Part shown: positions 1 through 4,946 of the stretch, in pieces | How the letters are laid out: each line of letters starts with the position of its first letter | How positions within the stretch are numbered: the first letter of the stretch is position 1 | DNA from: Nitrospirae bacterium GWC2_56_14 | GTDB taxonomy: Bacteria; Nitrospirota; UBA9217 | Direction of reading: 5' to 3' | NCBI GenBank assembly: GCA_001803705.1 | Contig: MHDY01000039.1 | Location: forward strand, 1 to 7,678 | Length of the DNA stretch: 7,678 bases | Position numbers and translations under genes: made by a program | Notes under the pieces: generated by a model | The model's database searches: none | Told to the model about the DNA's origin: nothing | What the model saw: the letters and a program-made list of their open reading frames with translations, nothing else

Positions 1-1263
1 TTTCATCCGTTCGATGATCTTGTTCCGTTCCGCGTCCTCGAAGATCCGCACTTTCCCGTACTCGCCGTCATACCCTGGCACGATATGCACCGTGCCTGCA
101 CGCATGCGCGCGATGGCCTCGCGGACGAGCAAGGTGCCTGCCTGTTCGATATCGTCCAGTGGGCTCTGGAGCAGTACCTTGAATTCATTTCCGACCTGTT
201 CGAGCAGAGGAAAATACAAAGCACTCACCTTCTTCGTGTTCACACCGCATTGCAACCCCTCGGCAATGATGTCGGGCAGGGGAATGATGGATGAAAAGGA
301 TGGCGCGTTTTTGGGTTTGAAGCCAAGCTCCCGGTCCGCCAGCTTCTCCACACGATGCATGACGCCGATGGTCAGTTTCTTGCTGCACACCGGGCAAAGA
401 TCATTATATTTGATCGTTTCTTTCGGCGTGAGACTCACCCCGCAGTCCCGGTGGCCGTCGTAATGGTACTTGCCCTCTTCAGGAAAGAACTCGATGGTGC
501 CCGTAAAACCCTTTTTCGTCCTGATGGCGGACAGCATCGCTGCATACGAGAGGTCCGTATTGAAAACATTCGCTTCCCGTCCGATCTTGGCTGCCGAGTG
601 GGCGTCGGAGTTCGAGACAAGCGTGATGGTGTCCAGCGAGGATAGGCGCCAGTTCATGAGCGGGTCCGAGGACAGGCCGGTCTCGATGGCGTGGATATTC
701 GGAGTTAGCTCTTCGTAGCATTCAACAAGGGAATCGAAGCCTGAAGCGGCGCCGAGCACGGAGAAGTGCGGCGTCCAGGCGTGAGCAGGAATATAAAGGT
801 TCGACGGCGAAGCATCAAGGGTCAGCTGGAGCAGTTTTTTCGCATCGAGCCCCAGGATCGGCCTGCCGTCGGACTTGAGATTGCCGATCTTCGTCAGCAT
901 GAGATTCAGCCGTTCAGCGGCCGCAAAGTCCGGTGCGAGAATGACCGAGTGGACCTTCCGGGTCTTCCCGTTCTTGCTGTAAATGCAGCTGATCTCTGCC
1001 GAGAGGATGAAGTAGACATCAGCCTTGCATGACACCGGTACCTCGCCTGTCCAATATTTTTTCCGGAGGGTGAACAGACCGTTGCCGGCCGGCTCGAGCT
1101 TTTGTTTCAGCTCCTTGAGCCACTGAGGATGCGTGAAATCGCCGGTGCCGATGACCGTGATGCCCTTGAGCTGCGCCCATTTCCAGATGCCTTCGGGTGA
1201 CATATCCGGACTTGTGGCGCGGGAATAATGAGAATGAACATGGAGGTCAGCTATGAATCTCAT
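1..1263 (-). CDS. Endonuclease Q (EndoQ) family PHP-domain DNA repair nuclease, 3' end beyond window
   Basis: I translated the minus strand and found an open frame of 421 codons with no stop before the left edge. EndoQ-family enzymes (related to TIGR00375/COG1379) nick DNA 5' of deaminated bases such as uracil and hypoxanthine and of abasic sites. The PHP metal-site motifs are visible: DLHVHS at residues 6-11 followed by YSRATS at 13-18, Glu90 in SAEIS, His105, and NSDAHS at 218-223. A zinc-binding segment follows, with Cys274 and the pair Cys290/Cys293 (CPVC), as in the EndoQ insert. Known members are roughly 390-430 residues, so little is probably missing. The start at 1263 is favoured because the PHP motif begins five residues later. 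There is no Shine-Dalgarno sequence and an extended -10 box lies 7 bases upstream. Family assignment is confident; activity on specific lesions is inferred from the family. Confidence 0.9.
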   Translation of the reverse strand, partial: MRFIADLHVHSHYSRATSPDMSPEGIWKWAQLKGITVIGTGDFTHPQWLKELKQKLEPAGNGLFTLRKKYWTGEVPVSCKADVYFILSAEISCIYSKNGKTRKVHSVILAPDFAAAERLNLMLTKIGNLKSDGRPILGLDAKKLLQLTLDASPSNLYIPAHAWTPHFSVLGAASGFDSLVECYEELTPNIHAIETGLSSDPLMNWRLSSLDTITLVSNSDAHSAAKIGREANVFNTDLSYAAMLSAIRTKKGFTGTIEFFPEEGKYHYDGHRDCGVSLTPKETIKYNDLCPVCSKKLTIGVMHRVEKLADRELGFKPKNAPSFSSIIPLPDIIAEGLQCGVNTKKVSALYFPLLEQVGNEFKVLLQSPLDDIEQAGTLLVREAIARMRAGTVHIVPGYDGEYGKVRIFEDAERNKIIERMK

Positions 1264-1270
1264 GGCGGGG

Positions 1271-1279
1271 ATTATAGCA
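1271..1279 (-). promoter_or_regulatory. Extended -10 promoter for the EndoQ gene, placing the ATG near +1
   Basis: On the minus strand the sequence reads TGCTATAAT, a perfect extended -10 element (TGn plus TATAAT). No convincing -35 hexamer is present 16-18 bases upstream, which is acceptable for an extended -10 promoter. Only seven bases (CCCCGCC) separate the hexamer from the ATG at 1263. Transcription is therefore predicted to begin at or within a base of the start codon, giving a leaderless mRNA. Confidence 0.65.
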
Positions 1280-1332
1280 TAAAGCACATCCGGATTTTGG
1301 TTTTAAAAAAAACAGATTATGACTCAAGGTTT

Positions 1333-1363
1333 CCTTTGCGCCCTTTGCGTCTGCGAGAGACGC
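1333..1363. repeat. Degenerate CGCAAAG-type dispersed repeat with a 6-bp hairpin
   Basis: CCTTTGCG occurs twice in direct order at 1333-1340 and 1342-1349, nine bases apart. On the other strand this reads as tandem CGCAAAG units. It is followed at once by a perfect inverted repeat, GCGTCT (1347-1352) and AGACGC (1358-1363), with a five-base loop. Similar CGCAAAGACGCAAAG strings are common as dispersed intergenic debris in many bacterial genomes; that comparison is from memory and not from a search. The hairpin is followed by CTTTT and could act as a weak terminator on the plus strand, but the stem is short. Confidence 0.4.
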
Positions 1364-1543
1364 CTTTTGGTTCTGGCTTGTCCGGGTCAACTGTTTCCAA
1401 GCATGGCCGTCACCGTGCAAGGCTCCGAGTCTTTTTGGCAACTTCGTCCTGAAGAAAGCTAACCGCGTAACTATAATACACATTTTCACTTTTCCCTGCT
1501 GCCTGATTTTATGAATTATTACTGCCACAGGCCCTCTTCTCTA

Positions 1544-1572
1544 TTGCCAAACCATCGCCAGAGATTTATAAT
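1544..1572 (+). promoter_or_regulatory. Sigma-70 promoter of the PP-loop/NFACT-R gene
   Basis: TTGCCA at 1544-1549 and TATAAT at 1567-1572 are separated by exactly 17 bases, a near-consensus housekeeping promoter. Transcription should begin around 1579-1580. That leaves a leader of about 26 bases ahead of the GTG start at 1606. It also argues against the TTG codon at 1585 as the start, since that would lie only about five bases into the transcript. Confidence 0.8.
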
Positions 1573-1591
1573 GCGGCGTCAATTTTGGAGC

Positions 1592-1597
1592 GGGGGA
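1592..1597 (+). promoter_or_regulatory. Ribosome-binding site that favours the GTG start at 1606
   Basis: The purine run GGGGGA lies eight bases before GTG at 1606, normal Shine-Dalgarno spacing, although pairing to the 16S tail is imperfect. The alternative in-frame TTG at 1585 has no such element upstream. The resulting N-terminus (VKKKAVALISGG) starts just before the PP-loop, as is usual for this class. Confidence 0.5.
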
Positions 1598-1605
1598 TTC
1601 AGCGG

Positions 1606-2604
1606 GTGAAAAAAAAGGCAGTAGCTCTCATCTCGGGAGGTTTGGACAGCATTCTGGCCGCGAAGGTCGTCATGGACCAGGGCTTTGACATCATCGGGCT
1701 CTACTGCACTTCGGCCTTTTCCAAAAGCTATGGGAATGAGCAGGAGACCCATGCGGTCAAGGTATCGAGAGCGCTTGGGATCGACCTTCGCATCTTTGAC
1801 ATGGGGCAGGAGTACATCGAACTGGTGCGCAGGCCTGCCCACGGATATGGCAAGAACACCAACCCCTGTATCGACTGCAAGATCTTCATGCTGAAAAAAG
1901 CCAGGGCCATCATGGATGAACTGGGGTCCCCCTTCGTGGTCACCGGCGAGGTGCTGGGACAACGGCCCATGTCGCAGCGCCGCGACACCCTGCAGGTGAT
2001 CGAGCGGGATGCCGATATGCGCGGTTTGATCATGCGGCCCCTTTCGGCCAAACTGCTGCCGCCCACCAAAGCGGAGCTGGCCGGGCAGATCGACCGGGAA
2101 AAGCTGCTCAGCATCAGCGGCCGTTCCCGGAACGTGCAGCTGCGGTTGGCTGAGCGGTACGGCATTCGCGGCTATTCAGCGCCTGCAGGCGGGTGTCTGC
2201 TCACGGACAAGAACTTTTCCGCCAAGCTGCGGGACCTTTTTGAGGACAAGGTGGCCATTGACCCCAACGATATCCGGCTGCTCACGGTAGGCCGCCACTT
2301 CAGGATCGACACCGGCGTCAAGATCGTTGTGGGCCGCGATAATGCCGAGAACAATGTGCTGCTGTCGCTTGCTCCCTACGGCTACCACCTGTTCATGCCG
2401 CATGATTTTTCCGGACCCGTGGCGCTTTTGAGCGGAACACCTACGCCGGGCCTTAAGCAGGCGGTCGGCAGGCTCATGATCACCTACAGTAAGCAGACGC
2501 CTGGCCGCACCAGGCGCATACAGTTCGCTGATGAGGTTTTCGATCCGGGCGATCCGCTGCCCATATCAATGGCCGGCATGAAACGGGTCGGCGCGGACAG
2601 CTAA
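1606..2604 (+). CDS. PP-loop tRNA thiolation enzyme (ThiI/MnmA-like) with C-terminal NFACT-R/DUF814 domain
   Basis: The protein has 332 residues from the GTG start. The N-terminal half is a PP-loop ATPase of the type that adenylates tRNA uridine before sulfur transfer: SGGLDS is at residues 10-15 and TGEVLGQRPMSQ follows, as in ThiI-like enzymes. A CxxC pair (Cys88 and Cys91 in NPCIDCK) and a third cysteine, Cys197 in PAGGCLLT, resemble the three cysteines that bind a [4Fe-4S] cluster or carry persulfide in related thiouridine synthetases. From about residue 210 (LTVGRHFRIDTGVKIVVGRDNAENN) the sequence matches the NFACT-R/DUF814 RNA-binding domain, known in fusion with thiouridylases. Ferredoxin-like and THUMP domains of classical ThiI are absent. 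The modified nucleotide and sulfur donor are not deducible. The gene stands alone, with its own promoter and terminator. Confidence 0.82.
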   Translation: MKKKAVALISGGLDSILAAKVVMDQGFDIIGLYCTSAFSKSYGNEQETHAVKVSRALGIDLRIFDMGQEYIELVRRPAHGYGKNTNPCIDCKIFMLKKARAIMDELGSPFVVTGEVLGQRPMSQRRDTLQVIERDADMRGLIMRPLSAKLLPPTKAELAGQIDREKLLSISGRSRNVQLRLAERYGIRGYSAPAGGCLLTDKNFSAKLRDLFEDKVAIDPNDIRLLTVGRHFRIDTGVKIVVGRDNAENNVLLSLAPYGYHLFMPHDFSGPVALLSGTPTPGLKQAVGRLMITYSKQTPGRTRRIQFADEVFDPGDPLPISMAGMKRVGADS

Positions 2605-2624
2605 GCTGCGCCTGCCCGGTTTTT
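2584..2624 (+). terminator. Intrinsic terminator overlapping the stop codon of the PP-loop gene
   Basis: An imperfect stem pairs 2584-2594 with 2608-2618: eleven positions with one mismatch and one G-U pair, rich in GC. A small AGC/GCT inner stem sits inside the loop, and TTTTT follows at 2620-2624. The TAA stop (2602-2604) lies at the tip of the hairpin, so the left arm is coding sequence. Translating ribosomes would have to clear the stop before the hairpin can form. Confidence 0.7.
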
Positions 2625-2681
2625 CTGCCGTGTTCCTGCCTTACCCATCCACCTGTCCAGCCCCTGCAGCTCCCTCAAACG

Positions 2682-2690
2682 TGATAAAAT
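2682..2690 (+). promoter_or_regulatory. Possible extended -10 promoter for the kinase operon
   Basis: TGATAAAAT matches an extended -10 element (TGn plus TAAAAT), but no -35 hexamer is evident at 17 bases. Initiation would fall near 2697, at the left edge of the palindromic element. The transcript would then carry a leader of about 120 bases that folds on itself before the start at 2820. No better promoter is visible between the upstream terminator and the operon. Confidence 0.4.
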
Positions 2691-2693
2691 AGA

Positions 2694-2809
2694 ATTGACT
2701 ATTCAGGTGGATAGGCTGATGACTGAAGGTAAAGGATACCAATTCTGTTCAGTAACACAAAAAGTCCTAACCACCTTCAGCCTTACAACCTTTTGCCTGA
2801 ATAGTGAAT
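2694..2809. repeat. Palindromic MITE-like element or structured leader with 14-bp terminal inverted repeats
   Basis: The two ends are inverted copies: 2694-2707 (ATTGACTATTCAGG) matches the reverse complement of 2796-2809 at 13 of 14 positions, including ten consecutive perfect pairs. Inside, CTGAAGGT (2723-2730) pairs perfectly with ACCTTCAG (2773-2780). Both arms, each read inward, contain AGGCTGA followed by AGGT and AGGA blocks, so the symmetry extends well into the element. It contains no open frame of note. Two readings fit: a small non-autonomous mobile or dispersed repeat, or, if transcribed from the -10 box just to the left, a long hairpin in the 5' leader of the kinase operon. I see no clear target-site duplication. 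Confidence 0.65.
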
Positions 2810-2810
2810 C

Positions 2811-2814
2811 GGGG
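2811..2814 (+). promoter_or_regulatory. Ribosome-binding site of the phosphotransferase gene
   Basis: GGGG followed by AAACC and ATG gives a short Shine-Dalgarno with five-base spacing. It begins two bases after the right arm of the palindromic element, so folding of that element could influence access to it. Confidence 0.4.
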
Positions 2815-2819
2815 AAACC

Positions 2820-3905
2820 ATGCCCAGACTTACCATCACGGCACTTACTGAATATCTCGAGACGCTCTATGGCCAACCCGTGCGCGTCATTTCCATGACA
2901 AGTCATGGCGCCCAGGAGGAGGGGGACGATCTCAAGGGATTCGGGTACGGTGCGCCTCTTTTTCTGGAATACGAGGTTTCCGGTGAACGGAAAAAAGCCG
3001 TGCTCGAGACCATGGCCCCATCCTCGTACGGCCATGACCACTTTTCCGACCGGGCCCAGGCCATACTCTGGGAGCATGCCTCTTTCAATAACCTTCCCGG
3101 CCATGTTCGCTCCATTGACAGCGGCGCTTTTCTGGGTTCCGGCAGGATCGTGTCGACCGGCAAGGCCGAAGAGTTCTTCCTGCTCACGGAATTTGCGGAG
3201 GGAACGGGGTATTTTAAAGATCTGGAGCGGATCAGGGACTCGGGAAAGGCCGCGGCTTTGGATCTCGACCGTGCGCTGGCGCTCGCCGACTACCTTGCAG
3301 AAGTCCATGCCGAGCGGCTCGATGCCCCTTCCCTCTATACCAGGCGCATCCGCGACCTTATGGGCCACGGTGAGTGCATCATGGGGATGATCGACAACTA
3401 TCCTGGTGAATTCGAATTTATCACGCAACAGCTGCTTAAAAGGATCGAGGTTGCCTGCAATGAATGGCGCTGGCGCATCAAAGACCGTACCCATCGCCTT
3501 CGCCGGGTACATGGTGATTTTCACCCCTGGAACATCCTGTTCCGCACCGACAGGGACTTCACGGTCCTGGACCGGTCGCGGGGAGAATGGGGCGAGCCTG
3601 CCGATGATGTGGCGACCATGACGATCAATTACCTGTTCTTCTCGCTCCAGCGCTCCAACAGGCTTGAAGGGGATTTTGAGAAGCTCTTCAACCTCTTCTG
3701 GGACCGCTATCTCGATAAGACCAACGACCGGGAACTATTCGAGGTCATCGCCCCATTCTACGCCTGGCGGGGCCTCGTGATCGCCAGCCCGATCTGGTAT
3801 CCACACCTGTCCGCGGCCGTACGAAAAACGATCTTTCACTTCATCGAAAGCGTGCTCAAGGCCGATCGCTTCGACCCCCATGACGTGAAGAGGTATCTCG
3901 CATGA
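2820..3905 (+). CDS. Aminoglycoside-phosphotransferase-fold (APH) small-molecule kinase
   Basis: This 361-residue protein belongs to the APH/choline-kinase-like superfamily, which transfers the ATP gamma-phosphate to small molecules or proteins. The catalytic loop is intact: HGDFHPWN at residues 231-238 supplies the catalytic Asp233 and metal-binding Asn238. The DFG-equivalent aspartate is Asp251 (VLDRS), and the typical PADDVA follows with Asp262/Asp263. A glycine-rich segment (KGFGYGAP, 39-46) leads into the N-lobe. At the position where most members have the ATP-binding lysine this protein reads VLETM (Glu63), followed by FSDRA at 75-79. I recall related proteins also lacking lysine there, so this may be a subfamily trait. 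Aminoglycoside resistance is not implied. The stop overlaps the next start (ATGA), so both genes should be translated together and probably act on the same or successive substrates. The substrate is unknown. Confidence 0.82.
   Translation: MPRLTITALTEYLETLYGQPVRVISMTSHGAQEEGDDLKGFGYGAPLFLEYEVSGERKKAVLETMAPSSYGHDHFSDRAQAILWEHASFNNLPGHVRSIDSGAFLGSGRIVSTGKAEEFFLLTEFAEGTGYFKDLERIRDSGKAAALDLDRALALADYLAEVHAERLDAPSLYTRRIRDLMGHGECIMGMIDNYPGEFEFITQQLLKRIEVACNEWRWRIKDRTHRLRRVHGDFHPWNILFRTDRDFTVLDRSRGEWGEPADDVATMTINYLFFSLQRSNRLEGDFEKLFNLFWDRYLDKTNDRELFEVIAPFYAWRGLVIASPIWYPHLSAAVRKTIFHFIESVLKADRFDPHDVKRYLA
3889..3893 (+). promoter_or_regulatory. Ribosome-binding site of the coupled P-loop kinase gene
   Basis: AGAGG lies eight bases before ATG at 3902, within the end of the upstream kinase gene. 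Together with the ATGA overlap (3902-3905) it supports translational coupling and fixes the downstream start. Confidence 0.6.
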
Positions 3906-4429
3906 GCGCGCAAGAGGGTTTTGCCCTGTGGCTGACCGGCATTCCCGCATCGGGCAAAAGTTCCATAACCCGGGAGCTGGTAAAGCAACTCCATGCCCGC
4001 CACGTGTCCGTGGTCGTGCTCGAGTCGGATGAGATGAGAAAGATCCTTACGCCTGCACCGACCTACAGCGACGAGGAACGCAGCCAATTCTATCGCGCGC
4101 TGGTGCTGATCGGCGCCTTGATCATCCGCAACGGGGTCAACGTGATCTTCGATGCAACCGCGAATAAACGGGCATACCGGGACCAAGCCCGTCAGACCAT
4201 CAATAAATTCGTAGAAGCCTACGTTATCTGCCCGCAGGATATTTGCATACAGCGGGACCCCAAAGGCATCTATGCGCAGGCTGCGTTGAAAATCGCAACC
4301 AATGTGCCGGGGAGCCAGGCCGCTTACGAACCGCCGGTAAACCCCGAGCTGACCCTCGACGGACAGGCTCTGCCCTCTTTAGAAGCTGCCAGGATTGTAG
4401 ATAATCTAAAACAGTTACTATACATATAA
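3902..4429 (+). CDS. P-loop kinase of the adenylylsulfate (APS) kinase fold, substrate uncertain
   Basis: The protein has 175 residues, close to the usual size of CysC. The Walker A motif is GIPASGKS (residues 13-20). Further CysC-like landmarks appear in order: ESDEMRK (41-47) in place of the DGDNVR segment, a DEER segment (57-60), the RDPKGIY lid motif (118-124) and YEPPVNPEL (142-150), so the whole fold is present. Several positions that contact APS in characterised CysC are different: the ENIRR segment has become QFYRA (62-66), and the ISPHR segment has become DATANKR (84-90). I therefore doubt that it makes PAPS. No sulfate-assimilation genes are nearby. It is translationally coupled to the APH-fold kinase, suggesting two phosphorylation steps or a two-subunit function. 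Automatic annotation would probably call it adenylylsulfate kinase. Confidence 0.78.
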   Translation: MSAQEGFALWLTGIPASGKSSITRELVKQLHARHVSVVVLESDEMRKILTPAPTYSDEERSQFYRALVLIGALIIRNGVNVIFDATANKRAYRDQARQTINKFVEAYVICPQDICIQRDPKGIYAQAALKIATNVPGSQAAYEPPVNPELTLDGQALPSLEAARIVDNLKQLLYI

Positions 4430-4461
4430 ACAGTTCTTTCTTTCCTATTTGCGAAACTCAT

Positions 4462-4490
4462 TTGACTGCCCATAGGGCATCCGATACAAT
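4462..4490 (+). promoter_or_regulatory. Sigma-70 promoter of the 4499 gene, with a palindrome in its spacer
   Basis: TTGACT (4462-4467) and TACAAT (4485-4490) are separated by 17 bases, a strong housekeeping promoter. The inverted repeat TGCCC-ATA-GGGCA (4467-4479) starts at the last base of the -35 box and fills most of the spacer, a position where a bound repressor would block RNA polymerase. The -10 box ends eight bases before ATG at 4499, predicting a start site at or just before the initiation codon. Confidence 0.75.
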
Positions 4491-4498
4491 GTTTGATT

Positions 4499-4945
4499 AT
4501 GGGCAAAAAAGTAACGTACGAGCGCTGGATAAACCTTTTTCTTCCTGATGGATGGCACGAGCGGGAGGAGATGGGATTTGTACTCCTGGAAAAAGACGGC
4601 TGGCCGGGCATGGTGCAACTTTCGTTCATCGAACGGGAAGAGATATCGCTTCCCCCTGCTGATGCCGCGAGGATGCTGCTGGAAGACACCCTTGAGGAGC
4701 GGGACATCCCCTTTCCCCGGGAAGCGGTAAAAGTGGAAGACCGCGGCAACATGGCTGTCGCCATGATCGATTATACCTTTAATGACAAAGACGCTCCGGC
4801 TCACTGGCGGATCTGGTTCATGGTGGACGGCACGCGCGCACTTCTGGCGGCCTACGTGAGCAACCCCGAGCAGGAGATACCCTATCTCGCCGAGGCAACC
4901 AGCATTGTTGCCGATATCGAGTTTATTCCGTCAACGAACGCGTAA
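4499..4945 (+). CDS. Small conserved-looking protein of unknown function
   Basis: The product has 148 residues and I do not recognise a named family. It is soluble-looking, without a signal peptide or membrane segment, and rich in acidic residues and tryptophan. A pattern such as FLPDGW near the N-terminus, alternating strands such as IDYTF and WRIWFMVDG in the middle, and a C-terminal hydrophobic segment (SIVADIEF) loosely recall Mog1/PsbP-like or DcrB-like alpha-beta folds, but this is only an impression. ATG at 4499 is chosen over an in-frame TTG two codons upstream because the -10 box predicts initiation at about 4497-4499 and there is no Shine-Dalgarno sequence. The gene is separated from the kinase operon by 69 bases and its own promoter, and its stop lies one base from the convergent sigma factor gene. 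Confidence 0.75.
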   Translation: MGKKVTYERWINLFLPDGWHEREEMGFVLLEKDGWPGMVQLSFIEREEISLPPADAARMLLEDTLEERDIPFPREAVKVEDRGNMAVAMIDYTFNDKDAPAHWRIWFMVDGTRALLAAYVSNPEQEIPYLAEATSIVADIEFIPSTNA

Positions 4946-4946
4946 A

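Larger units (their letters stand above)
1264..1605. other. Divergent intergenic region between the EndoQ and PP-loop genes
   Basis: This stretch separates two divergent genes and I see no convincing coding sequence in it. It contains the EndoQ promoter at its left end, an A-rich run near 1303-1312, a degenerate CGCAAAG-type repeat with a small hairpin (1333-1363), an orphan TATAAT at 1472-1477, and the promoter and ribosome-binding site of the plus-strand gene at its right end. A minus-strand open frame across 1247-1528 reads through the repeat and overlaps the EndoQ promoter and start codon. Its protein is low in complexity and unlike a known fold, so I treat it as chance. Confidence 0.6.

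Noticed and set aside
1247..1528. A 93-codon minus-strand open frame in the divergent intergenic region
   Set aside because: It reads through the degenerate repeat, overlaps the EndoQ promoter and start codon, and gives no recognisable protein pattern.
1585..1605. TTG start for the PP-loop gene
   Set aside because: It lies only about five bases after the predicted transcription start and lacks a ribosome-binding site; the GTG at 1606 has both a leader and a Shine-Dalgarno-like element.
2703..3524. A 273-codon minus-strand open frame opposite the APH-fold kinase gene
   Set aside because: It is the complement of a well-supported kinase gene, carries no recognisable motif and ends inside the palindromic element; high-GC codon bias produces such frames.
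2820..3905. Antibiotic resistance gene (aminoglycoside phosphotransferase)
   Set aside because: Only the broad fold is shared; the coupled kinase, the chromosomal setting and the atypical N-lobe do not support aminoglycosides as substrate.
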